DNA of 64,000 nt from Ophiura sarsii (lineage: Eukaryota > Echinodermata > Ophiuroidea > Amphilepidida > Ophiuridae): positions 30,926,143 through 30,990,142 of the forward strand of contig CM069452.1 in NCBI GenBank assembly GCA_035610835.1. Reading direction: 5' to 3'. Position numbers and translations under genes: made by a program. The notes beneath the pieces are model-generated. The model made no database searches, had not been told where the DNA came from, and saw only the letters and a list, made by a program, of their open reading frames with translations. Within the stretch, counting starts at the first letter, position 1; every line of letters begins with the position of its first letter. Positions 47,813 through 57,879 of this stretch are shown one piece after another.

Positions 47813-48193
47813 AGGCATATTATGTGATCTTTTCCAGGGGGTGCTCTCTATCCATTACTTTTTTTGAAAGTAGATTTTCTTGCAGATTTATATATCTGAT
47901 CATAAAATATAAATATATTCCGAGTTTACAGAGCAATACGATTCCTAATTACTTAAATCATGGTTTTAAAGGGTTGAAAATAGATTGTCCGGTACGGACA
48001 GTTTATTTTTACTCTATTTTCACTCTAAAAGCATGATTTTGAAGTAAATACGAATTGTATCGCTCTCTATTATACAGAATATTCATGATTTATGATAAGA
48101 AATGTAAATCTGCACGAAAATCTACTTTACAAAACAACAAAAAACATGGATAGAGGGCGCGGCACCCCCTGGAAAAGATCACATCATGTGCCT
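47813..48193. mobile_element. TTAA-MITE family 2
   Basis: TTAA flanks both sides (47809-47812, 48194-48197). Ends AGGCATATTATGTGATCTTT and, inverted, AGGCACATGATGTGATCTTT continue through tccagggggtgc. Inner arms (gcaatacgattc, gattttcttgcag) are also inverted, so most of the 381 bp can fold. A single related end lies at 52050. Confidence 0.9.
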
Positions 48194-48490
48194 TTAAAAC
48201 AAACCATGTCTCATTCATAAGAATGATTAAAAACATTCTTTATTATTCAAAGAAACGAATAACATCCATTACTGTAAAGTTTTACGGAATAGGCCTAAAC
48301 CTAATGTATCATTCTTAGTAATGAGTATACTTTCAGTTCAGTTTTTACGAAATAAAACTATGATATCTTTCAGAAAGTTAATTTGATTGAATCTGAAAAG
48401 TTCCCGTGGCGCCTATTTTTTCAAATTTATTTAATTTATTAAATAAATGTTTTCTGTCTTTGGTTGCTTCATGTTTTAGACTTTCCAGTT
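48194..48490. other. Spacer, nothing recognised
   Basis: AT-rich DNA between a MITE and the second 565-bp direct repeat; no element or frame recognised. Confidence 0.4.
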
Positions 48491-49063
48491 GTGTTTTTTT
48501 AAACTATCTCCATGCATGCCGCGTGCAAAATGTGCACATGAAGTGCTATCTTCAGTAGATAGCATGCTGGTGTATTTGGTAAGTTTTGTGTTTTTATCAT
48601 GTTTATACTGTATGAAGTAATTGAAACTTTTCAAAAAATGAACAATATAAGAATATAAATCCATTTTGCTTGAAGGATCAGCATTTTAAGTGATAAATTA
48701 CTCTGTCGACATAATGCAATTCACCCAAATCTAGTAGGCCTAAATGTCGATATCCGCGAACGCGCGAGCGTCCGTCACCCTTTGAGTTGTCAAACGGTGT
48801 TGCGAACATCATCTGACAGATACTGGATTTTTTTGCAGTACCATGATGATAATTCAGGGTGAAAATTAAAAAGTTAAAGACACTTTTTATATTATAGACA
48901 TCTATACCATGTTTTGAGTCGGAAGCTTGTAACCCCCCCCCCCCCCCTCCCCCTCCCCCGCCGTATTTCAAATAATATCGTTTTTTCCTATTAAAAGGCG
49001 GGTTTGTACTTTGTACTGCAAAAATATGAATATTAGTATTATTAGTTTTTGTGATACCAAAAC
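48491..49063 (+). repeat. 565-bp direct repeat, copy 2
   Basis: See copy 1 at 45471-46035. Differences include a short insertion near 48594 and a different poly-C length (48934-48947). The glycine-rich minus frame is the poly-C artefact. Confidence 0.93.
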
Positions 49064-49128
49064 ATTGTTAAGCTGATTTTAAGAATCCCCCTGTTCAATA
49101 TCTCAATAAATGTTTTGGCCGACTTTAA

Positions 49129-49454
49129 ATCCCATTTGTGGTGATGTTCGGATCATATGGCCTGATTTTCAACTTGATGTTTTATATTTTACATGAAAGG
49201 TCTTAAAATTGTCACATTCCAAAGTTTGAGTTGCGTAACTCCAATGGTTCTTATTTTAGAAGCACAGAAGTCACAGGAAATTTGCCCACTCAGTTGTACA
49301 CAAGCTGGCGGGTGGTTAACCACCCATTAGTGTAATTCACCACATTTTAGCCTATACTTTCTAAATGGAACATTTCCGGCCCCCAAGATTTTACACTGAC
49401 ATGAGAAAAATATGGGGATTCATAGCCAAACAAAAGTCATCTGAACATACACCT
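49129..49454 (+). mobile_element. TTAA-MITE family 3, copy 1
   Basis: TTAA at 49125-49128 and 49455-49458. Shares cctgattttcaacttgatg, attccaaagtttgagttgc and ggtggttaaccacc with 59142-59503. The left end is eroded; the right end acatacacct is intact. Confidence 0.8.
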
Positions 49455-49458
49455 TTAA

Positions 49459-49627
49459 ATAGAAGGCGCTTTTAAGAAAAGGTTCAATAAATAGGGATGG
49501 TATTGTTTTAATCAAGTTTGCTGTGTTTTTTGTGAGTAGAAACAACAATAATGGCAATTTTAAGATTCATCTTGAATTCTGAAGTAAACTAATTTAAAAA
49601 AAATCTTCAACACTACTTCGTGTCCCT
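49459..49627 (-). mobile_element. TTAA-MITE family 1, fragment, minus strand
   Basis: The right end is agggacac-type (tcgtgtccct) with TTAA at 49628-49631. Words tgtttctactcaca-like, ataatggcaattt and cttgaattctgaagtaaac match the 5' half of the complete copy. The distal half is missing; the fragment abuts family 3 copy 1. Confidence 0.75.
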
Positions 49628-52210
49628 TTAACATTCTTCAACATTGCACAGGGGTGTTAATTTCCTGTTGCGTTCCAAGACTATTTTCCAGGATTGTAGC
49701 TCTATTTCAGCCTGATTGTCATACTAGATTTAGGATGTCTAGTGTTAAACGTCTTTAATTGTGAAGGAAAACAACACTTTAAAACATAAAGATTGCAATT
49801 GACATGTTTGTGGATTTATCTCTGTTTTAAGTAATATAAAAGTACGAGAGTCAGAATGAACGACATTAAACATTTTCAAGTTGAGCATTTGAGTCAAAAA
49901 ATGTACTGGTGGCTGAATGGCCCATGGGAAGAAAAAGAGATGAGAATTGAGATTGTCTTGCAAATTAAATAGATTCAATTGTATTCACACATGCTGCAAT
50001 TTAAAGAATCACTACAGATACAAATGTTTAGCTTTATCTATATTTTAATCACAACAGTATATGCAAGTATACTCAAAACATAGAAGCTGCATCGGTATTA
50101 AATAATATAAAAGTCACAAGTAGAAAATGCTGCGATTACAGTATTTATCATACAAAATGTTCGGACATCAGCCTCCATTGGGGGTACCCGATGAAGGCCG
50201 ATTATACAGGTATGTACTAAAATACTTTATAATCACAGCATTTTCTAGTTATGACTTCCTATTTGATACAAAGTATACTTATATACTTTATAGGAATGTA
50301 CATGTAGCATTTGTAACACAATGTCATATAAATAGTGGTCACATAAAGCTGCATCAGAACACAATAATATCTGCATAAAAGATTTATACCATTTAGTGAT
50401 GACTGATATCTATACAGAAAGGCACATAAATATGACACATCACAAGCGTAATGAAACAAGGAGTTAAAAAATAATTGCGTCCACCTTCGATTTAAAAGAT
50501 CTGTCAAGCAAGCTTTAAAAACATGCTGCAAATTAAATGAATTGACACAGAGTTAAACAAAATTGCATCCAGATTGTTTTTCGTGTGCCACCCTTTTTAT
50601 TTTTTTCTAAACTTTAGGTCATTTTTTAAACTCACCATTTTATGACCCCTGTGGCATGCTATACATCAATATCAGAACATGTGGAATGTTACTACAATGT
50701 TCAGTTTTAAATATGGGGCAGACATAGGGGAGGGTGGGGCAACTGGTCCAGTTAATCATATTTCATGGTATAGAAGATTAAAGCATGGGTAAAAACTTAC
50801 CGAATTGCTATGGTATAATCACCCATGTTAAGAAACATTCAAAGACAATGTCAATTACCACTAACTGAAAAGTTCACAAGCATGGACCACTTATACCCCA
50901 TCATTGGGACCCAATATGAGACATGTTACCACAAAAATCAATACAAAATAAAGGAACTTTAATTTGAATTTTGACATCTTGCATATCATTTAATGCGTGT
51001 TTTCAGGGTATTTTTAATCTGGATAAACCTGAATATAAAAGCTTAAAGCTCACATCGACCATAGACGAACTGGTCATTCATTTGTTCACTTGACCTTGTG
51101 GTAGCTCGGGTTTAACTCTCATTTTGTGATGACAGATCTCTTATGTTCCAATAATTAAAGGAGGGGTCCTGCAAGCACAACATTATGCATTATATGTTAG
51201 ACAAATGCAATTTTTAAATACAAAGTCCCGGTGTCGATGAAGTCAAAGTTATACAATGCATTGCGCAAATTTGAGCACCGATATTTTTATTCGTTTTTGT
51301 GACTAGTTTGATGTTTTGTTCTATATAATAATTTCTTTTTTTAAACAAATAATGTTCAATGTTGTGCGTGCAGGACCCCGCCTTTAAAATACACAAAAAT
51401 CAGAAATGATATTAACAACACATTTACATATTATTTAATGTGTAAAATCAATACATGTATCATGAAACCCATATTTTAAACAGTTTTCGTGGTTAATGTG
51501 TAAATAGCAGTAATACTAAGCATAAAGCAATCAAAGTTTTCTACTACCTTTTTTAGATAAAACGTTATGTTTGTCTATATATAATACTTTTTTTTAAACG
51601 TTTTATCAATATCATAATTTAGTACTTATGATAAACTATTTTGATAATTGGCAAGCTTGTCATCACTGGAGAAGTTAGTCAATATAAACATGATGACCCA
51701 ATGGTTAATTTACACAAATGGCAGTGAATACAATACATGAATCGTGGTATTTCTTCTTTTCACATGGCAGTGAATACAATACATGAATCGTGGTATTTCT
51801 TCTTTACAAATATATTTACAGACACAACTCAAATAATAAAGATATCATTCCTAATAATAATATAGAGGTTTAAACCATCATAAAAGCAAGTACATGTCAT
51901 ATTGTAATTATTCAATAGCAGAAATTGTGGTATTAGACCCAAATTGTCTAAGACCCAGAAAGAATACCAATTTCTTCACATTCTATACAATTTCATTATT
52001 GAGTCAAGTTTCAATGACACTACATGTATCAACTAATTTTCCAAATTAAAGGCATATTATGCGATCTATCTGTGATTTTTTCCTAGAATTGCATTATTTG
52101 TGTCAAATTACATTTATAACCATCATAAACCTTGAAACTAAAATATCTTGTAAGGTTCTCAATTACTTTAAAATCACAGTTTGAATACATTGAAATAACC
52201 TGTCAGAGTC

Positions 52211-52406
52211 CAGGGTCAGAAGTTTGTCAAAGTTTGCGAGAATTCTTTTAGATTCTCGCAAAACGATTTTGCAAGAATTTATGGATTCTTTTCCATTAAA
52301 ATAATGTGTTAATAGACAGATTATCTATGAAAATCAATTTGGATTCTCGCAACTTAACCGGCGGGAATCTTAGCGAGAATGGATTCTTGTTGAATTTCTG
52401 ACCCTG
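52211..52406. mobile_element. Short hAT-like MITE
   Basis: Ends CAGGGTCAGAAGTTTG and, inverted, CAGGGTCAGAAATTCAAC. AGAGTC lies outside both (52205-52210, 52407-52412), shorter than the usual 8 bp. The interior has gattctcgca/gcgagaatc words like those near 62.0 kb. Confidence 0.7.
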
Positions 52407-52794
52407 AGAGTCTGCTCCAACAACTTATTTCCCCATTTTTTCCATTCTTAAATAGAATTCCATGGTTTGACACCGTGTTGCCGCGGTTTACAGTGTTTCC
52501 TGCTACAATTGCAACTGTACACTAAGTGGACAAAATACTTTAATGCCTTAAGATGAAAATGAATGGAAATATGTTGAGAAATTCATCAGATTTCCATTAT
52601 GAGTTAGTAAAGTTCTGTGATGGTTTAGTTTCATGTTTAATTCTATAATTTGACCAAAAGTCGCTGCAATGTACATCCGCAACTACGGAATTGCCCCTTT
52701 ACGGTGGGCTGGTAGTTTTTGACAATTCATAGACAAAAGTACTGGAAATGAAAAATATAATTATCGAGTCTAAATTACGTAATTATATACATTG

Positions 52795-53060
52795 TAGAAC
52801 AAAACATCATGTACTTATGACAAAAACTAATAAAAACTGTCACTTCTCAACATGCAATTTTTAAAATGTGTGACGATTGAAAGACCCGGTCCGGTGTCCA
52901 AGAAGTCATAGTTATACAATGCATGATGCACTTACGCAAATTTGAGCCCCAATAACCATGACATCAACGACACTGGGACTTTCGATTGATGCTAATTTTA
53001 AAAATTGCATGTTGAGAAATGGTAAAATATTCTTTATTTTTGTGATAAGTATGATGTTTG
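52795..53060. repeat. Foldback repeat, right-arm copy
   Basis: Mirror of 30950-31225. Arms share catgcaatttttaaaatgtg and its inverse with a centre near 52925. It is the mirrored counterpart, which shows the foldback predates the duplication. Confidence 0.8.
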
Positions 53061-53119
53061 CATCTTAGGTGGTTTTTAAGCGATTATGGAGAGTAAAGTT
53101 GATTGCTTGATGGATTGTA

Positions 53120-54084
53120 CTAGTTGTCGTCATTAAACACATCATCATGCTCCTCCACCTCTGCAACAGTTTTCTGTAGTAGGTCAATCCGGGGGGGGGG
53201 GGGGGGCACTTGTATACGAATGTAAATCTTTTTTAAAAAAACACGTAAAAAGGGTTATTTTCCACGGAAAGGTGATGTACGCATGTACATCACTTAGGGT
53301 ATCAAAAACTGCAAAAATTGGGGAAAAGGGTATGTTTTGAGAATATCCAATACGTGTTTAGGGTATTTTTTCAAGATATAAAAGGAACATAAAAATCCTC
53401 CTGTAAATCAAAACATTGAGTATACATTAAAGTATTAATTGACATGTGCATTTGATAAAAACACATGAAAATGTTAATTTAAAACATAAAAGAGTTTTGA
53501 TGTACTTATTGATGGTCTGTAGGGTATGATAACAAACAAAATGGTTATATTTGTTTATGGTATGAAAATGGCTGAATACTTGTTTAGGGTAGGAAAAATT
53601 GTTAAAATACTTGTCTAGGGTGTCTGTGGCGCATGAGAGAAATACTTGTTTAGGGTCCATTTTCAGAGGGCATACATGTGCATTATATCCACCTTTGAAT
53701 ACAAGTGCCCCCTCCCGGGAGGTCAATGGAGATAAAGGGGAGGAATAGGCGCACACGACCACACTAGTTTCAATATACCCTCTTCTGTCTTCTTCAAGCC
53801 CTGCCCAGGATCATAGGGCTTCGGGCACCGGTAGATTGGCTTATCAGCTCGCTTACAGATAGCAAGACAGTGATTCACAAATTGAATGTGTGGGAACAAC
53901 AGTGTCTCTGCAAGGCAGAAGCTTAGAGAAATCAATCTTAGATTTGGTTGTCAGTTGCTCATCCTCTCCTACCATCTTCATCAGCATGCTGCTACACACG
54001 GCATTGGTAGACTTCTCTCTGGTATGACCATACATCACAAATGATTTGATTTCATACATCACCTCTGGCTCATCACCAAGTTTT
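53120..54084 (-). pseudogene. Nuclease-like gene remnant, right copy, last exon
   Basis: The exon starts after acceptor ttcatctttag and ends at a TAG (53120-53122). It encodes KLGDEPEV...IKSFVMYGH, then KSKIDFSKL, then after a frameshift near 53920 PHIQFVNHCLAICKRADKP and CPKPYDPGQGL. The final codons read IDLLQKTVAEVEEHDDVFND with an acidic end. This pattern (LPPC-like, DTL..HI..VN.....WK.A, P.P..PGHG, acidic tail) matches my memory of an uncharacterised, multi-copy invertebrate family whose central part has the GCD and DTD words of FEN1/PIN nucleases. A 531-bp transposon at 53189-53719 interrupts the last part. It cannot make a full protein. Family assignment is inference; the exon structure is directly seen. 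Confidence 0.7.
53189..53719. mobile_element. 531-bp TIR element in the last exon, 8-bp target duplication
   Basis: Ends CCGGG with a long G run then GCACTTGTAT, and inverted CCCGGGAGGGGGCACTTGTA. AGGTCAAT lies outside both (53181-53188, 53720-53727). Removing the element and one AGGTCAAT joins the exon's coding words (cc tcattgacc... frame) with the left copy's layout. The interior repeats cttgtttagggt words every 40-60 bases. No transposase. 8 bp fits hAT or P, though the ends lack CAGNG. Confidence 0.88.
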
Positions 54085-54741
54085 CTAAAGATGAATGAAA
54101 GAAAACGATTGGTACATTTTAATTGTGGCTGCAAAACTGTTTAGAGAATAATGACTGCGTAAAAACTATTTTCGTGAATTTGTTTTGAAATCAGAGAATG
54201 TTGTTCTGGTCTGAGGAATAACCAGAACAGGTCTGAGGAATAACCAGAACAGCAACCGAGGTTAAGCAGTAATTATTCTCATTCATTACTTTCTGACAAA
54301 GATGACAAAGATGCATATTTATCCAAATCGTTGACTTGTACCTAATGGCGCTAATAATTAATTAGTTTTCTGTTTATAATTTTGTCCACCCCTTCGTAGT
54401 TATTGAAACAGTCCAAGTCGTGTCATCCCCTCATTAACATTTTCATCATTCAACCAATCAGAAATAAGCTTTAATCGTGTTTCCTCATAACTCATTGAAT
54501 ATTCAGTTTAGGGCGTGAGGCTTTAATTTGATTGGTCGGTCAATGAGCAAAACAATCGAATACTTTGGCACAGTACTTTGGGGCAATTATTAGGAATCTG
54601 CGCTCGGTGTGCACGTTCTCATCTAATGATTTATTTTATTGGAACGCACTTGGTAGCAGCTATCGCGATTATTCATGAAGTAATGAATTTATTTTACATG
54701 TGAGAGGCTACTGAAATTATCATGTTAAAAAATGTTCTCAC

Positions 54742-54935
54742 CTGAAAGCGGCTTGGTACTTGGGATTGATGTGCAGCTTCTTCAATGGCTCAACCTTGTC
54801 TTTCCCTTTGGCACTTGTAACATCTTCACCAGTGAACATATACAGGTCAAGTCTCGCTGTACAGTAATCTACCCTCTTTGCTTCCATCAATTCGGTGACA
54901 TTGACAATATCTACATGTAGCATGTTTCCCAGTAC
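54742..54935 (-). pseudogene. Nuclease-like gene remnant, right copy, upstream exon
   Basis: Bounded by acceptor cttgacacag and donor gtgagaac. It encodes ELMEAKRVDYCTARLDLYMF, TGEDVTSAKGKDKVEPLKKL, then INPKYQAAFR. The last codon is split AG|A across the intron and restores R-K-L-G-D in the next exon, so the two splice sites are in phase. TG-E-D-...-KGK followed by a helix resembles the GCD...GKGK segment near the end of FEN-type nuclease domains in the family described for the next exon, with C replaced by E but D kept. No upstream exons were recognised, so the gene is 5'-incomplete here. Confidence 0.72.
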
Positions 54936-55160
54936 CTGTGTCAAGATAGATATCATTAAAAATAGTTTAATACATTGATTTGATTGAAGTTTACTCATCA
55001 TAATGGATTTTCAAAACTATGTATTATTCACAACCCCATCTGCTGAGACCATTTTATTCACCTTGCCACCCACCACTCACAGTCACAAGTAATGTTGTCC
55101 AGTAACAAGTCAAGTCAATTATTCTTTTATGCAACCGATCAATTGGTTCACTGCAACTCA

Positions 55161-55329
55161 GAAAATATTCATAATGCAGGTAAACAAAAATGTGATCAGA
55201 TTAAGCAAAATCAGTCTTGAAGTCAAAAATATTGAATTCAGTTTCTACTTGATTTTCAAAAAATGTTTATTTAATTACACTATTACAGTTTCATTTTGCA
55301 GAAAACCCCATCTCAAATGGTGACATATC
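55161..55329. other. Edge of the inverted duplication
   Basis: Recognisable similarity to the left arm fades here. Part of the dispersed ttttctgagttgcagtg repeat lies at 55124-55190 on the minus strand. Confidence 0.4.
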
Positions 55330-55690
55330 GATAGTCCGACTGTTCTATAGTCAGATGGGTTCCATAGTCAGAAGGCTCTATACTTTAGTCTGAAAAAGGT
55401 TATATAGTCCGAAAAAGGCTCTATAGTACGAAGGTTCTATAGTCCTAATTTCCTAAAATAATTATGGTTTCGTAGTACGAAGGTTCTATAGTACGAACAT
55501 TCTATCGTCCGAAACAGTTCTTTAGTCAGAATACTATGTTCATGTTCTATCCGATTATTGAAAAAGGTTCAGTAATCCAAATACTTAAAAAGCTTCATTA
55601 GTGCGAATATTGAATGAGCTTCTTTAATCTGAATTTAAAAAAAGGGTTTTTAGTCCCGAACTTTAAACAGGTTTGATACTCCGAAAGTCA
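55330..55690 (+). repeat. Short degenerate tandem repeat (gttctatagtccga type)
   Basis: Units of about 18-30 bases with ctatagt(c/a)cgaa and ggttc words run for ~350 bases, decaying to the right (gcttcattagtgcgaat, gcttctttaatctgaat). Non-coding. Confidence 0.85.
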
Positions 55691-56342
55691 TAAACTAGTG
55701 GAGGGGTATCGCCAGGTCAAAAATTTGAGCGGGGTAGGGTACTGCCGATTCAGAAACTTGAGCAGGGCAGGGCTATAGCAGGGGTACCGCCGAGTCAGAA
55801 ACTTGATCGGGGGTAAGGGTATTTGTCAGTTCAGGAAGTGCATCTCAGCCAGCCGGTTGCACGTTTACATTTTGCAACAAAACTCCACCTTCAACAGACT
55901 CCCGGGTGAGCCCTGTGATTCCACGCATCATCATAATTGTTCTGTGAATATGGTTGAGGCAGTGTTTTTGACAGCGCTTAGGAATAAAAAGATCCCCACC
56001 CTCCCCCTCACAAACGGTTTGGTTTTATTTGATCTATACTTAATACTTATTTTATAATGTATGATTCATTAGGCCGTATTCATAAAAATAAGTAATTGCT
56101 TTTACTAAAGTAACAACCCCCTTTTACTAACCTTTTACTTAAATGTTTATTCATAGAAATAAGCAATGACTTTGAAGTAAAAGCTGCAAATTTTAAACAT
56201 TAGTAATTGCTTTTTACTTATAAGCACCTACTTCAATTTGTATTCATAAAAATTGCCTTTGACTAGCATTTACTAGTGATTGTACAAGCACCTCATTTGT
56301 GGCTTGCTGTTTAGCAAGTACAGACATATCACATCTTCTGCC
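55691..56342. other. Possible 5' part of a Harbinger element
   Basis: ggccgtattcataaaaataa at about 56072 resembles Harbinger-type ends. The word attcataaaaat recurs at 56072, and 56240, with a variant near 56150. A duplication of gagcggggtagggt/gagcagggcagggc lies at 55728-55815. The 84-codon frame 55803-56057 is unrecognised. Confidence 0.45.
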
Positions 56343-56603
56343 ATGTTTTTACCTCGAAGACCACAACCTAAGGTGTATAACATCAGGCTTAATTGTGATG
56401 AAGTCAACCCTACCACTTACAGAACTTTATTTAGGTTTGACAAACAAAATGTGGAATGGCTTGCAAACACCTTCATACCACCAAATACCGAGACTCGTGT
56501 TGGACGTTTGACACCAGTGGCACAGATGGAGACGACTTTGGCATATTTGACAGATCCAGGGTACCAAATGTCCGTTGGCGAAATAAGAGATACTAATGAG
56601 TAA
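56343..56603 (+). pseudogene. PIF/Harbinger transposase, N-terminal fragment
   Basis: The 86-codon frame starts MFLPRRPQPKVYNIRLN, then LFRFDKQNVEWLANTFIP, TRVGRLTPVAQMETTLAYL and DPGYQMSVGEI. This matches the order seen in HARBI1-like transposases, where an F-R-F helix, then L-(S/T)-P-x-x-Q-hhh-h-L-x-Y-L, then the helix-turn-helix start, precede the DDE_Tnp_4 catalytic domain. An earlier in-frame ATG at 56280 exists; I prefer 56343 because family proteins begin near there. The catalytic DDE region is absent: it stops at a TAA/TGA context after GEIRDTNE where the family continues for about 250 residues. It would bind and cut transposon ends; this fragment cannot. Confidence 0.8.
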
Positions 56604-56879
56604 CTTATATTAGCTAGGGATGAGCAAGACTAAAAAATGTCTCTAATAGTGAACCATTTTGCCACCCCCATTTGTGGATGGTACTGTAGTACAATAGCAA
56701 CTACTTGAGAACTTACTAGCTGTGGCAAGTAACACCTGTAATCATTTAGCAAATGGTTATGAATAACATTTTTAGCAATTGCTTAGACTAGACCTTTTAC
56801 TTACCTAGCTGTTGCTTTTACTTGTAAGAGTATTTCACAAAGTTAATACTTACATGTAGGCCAAATAGAAAAATATAGT
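56604..56879. other. Downstream of the Harbinger fragment
   Basis: No further transposase homology. An inverse-like end, ttatgaataacatttttagc near 56758, may be a decayed right terminus of the Harbinger element. Confidence 0.35.
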
Positions 56880-57134
56880 AGTTTCTCGTCCCTGCGCGCA
56901 TCCGTTTTGGCTGCCGCATCCAAAAAAGGTGTTTTGTTTTTTTTAATTAAAAAATATTCTTAAGATCACACTGATCTTAGAAAAGTGGCGGCCATTTTGA
57001 AGCAAAACATTTCCACCATGTTGGAAAAAGCGAAACCAGTTTTGGAAAAAGGGGCCTTCTTGGATCCGCCATTTTGAAAAAAGAAAAAAAAAGGCCCTCA
57101 TCCTCCATTTTTCAAAAAGTTAGGACGAGAAACT
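56880..57134. mobile_element. MITE, AGTTTCTCGTCC ends
   Basis: Inverted ends AGTTTCTCGTCC, with AGT outside both (56877-56879, 57135-57137). The interior has ggcggccattttga and gatccgccattttg words. 255 bp, non-coding. Confidence 0.75.
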
Positions 57135-57140
57135 AGTGGT

Positions 57141-57877
57141 TTTTTATTTGGCCTTATTTGATAATGTACAAATAATTTTATCTAAGAGTATTCAAAAAGT
57201 TAATGCAAATTGTGTGCTTTTCTCAAATGAGTCAAAATGTGTTATCTATCTATTTTATTTGGCCTTATTTGATAATGTACAAATAATTTTATCTAAGGGC
57301 GCTTTCCCACTGTGGCTGTTTGATACCAGGACGTGGACTCGATGCTACATCGAGTCTACTTCCAAGCCTAGTGGGAACGCGCAATAAGGGGTTTCTTTCG
57401 ACCCTACATCCACGATGTAGGGTCGAATCCTACTCGAAGAGGTAGTCTCGCACCTAGGACGTGGTATCAAAATTGCTAGTGAGAACGTGTTTTACTTATC
57501 GTATGTGGGCTCGTACCACTTGTTCCACAATAACAAGCATGTTGCGCTGCGTCAGACTGCGCCGCCGTCCGTCGCACGCTTCAAATTGCAATTTCACGCG
57601 GCCAAATGTTATGCACGCGTGGTATTTACGCAGTAAGTAGGCACGGTGCACTCGCTTAAACTGGTAAACAAGTAACATCCGGGTAAGTGGACTCGATACC
57701 ACATCAGTATTTTGATGTATTTTATCTCACAATGAGAACGCAACATCACTGTTATGCATGTAGACTCGCACCTAGGTGTGAGTCCACATTGGCACAGTGA
57801 GAACACGCCCTAAGAGTATTCAAAAAGTTAATGCAAATTGTGTGCTTTTCTCAATGAGTCAAAATGTGTTATCTATA
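57141..57877 (+). repeat. Tandem duplication of ~110 bp, second copy split by a transposon
   Basis: Copy 1 is 57141-57249. Copy 2 is 57252-57296 plus 57811-57877. Shared: tgataatgtacaaataattt, agagtattcaaaaagttaat, gcaaattgtgtgcttttctc. Copy 1 serves as the empty site for the insertion. Confidence 0.92.
57297..57810. mobile_element. TAA-flanked Harbinger-like MITE
   Basis: GGGCGCTTTCCCACTGTG and, inverted, GGGCGTGTTCTCACTGTG form the ends. TAA lies outside both (57294-57296, 57811-57813), and copy 1 of the host duplication has a single TAA at the equivalent site. A 3-bp TAA duplication fits PIF/Harbinger. Words ctcgatgctacatcgag and gtagggtcgaa repeat inside. No gene. Confidence 0.88.
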
Positions 57878-57879
57878 GA

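Larger units (their letters stand above)
49690..55160 (-). repeat. Right arm of the interrupted inverted duplication
   Basis: Reverse-complement counterpart of 26440-39755. It is shorter and closer to the ancestral state: it has one copy of the 16-bp unit, an uninterrupted intron, and no mariner-like insertion. Its own additions are the 531-bp element in the last exon, a hAT-like element at 52.2 kb and a partial extra foldback at 51.2 kb. Confidence 0.85.

Noticed and set aside
45471..49063. LTR retrotransposon
   Set aside because: No gag/pol, primer binding site, polypurine tract or flanking duplication; kept only as an alternative.
53280..53680. TTTAGGGT words as telomeric repeat
   Set aside because: They are spaced tens of bases apart inside a 531-bp transposon and are not a tandem telomere array.
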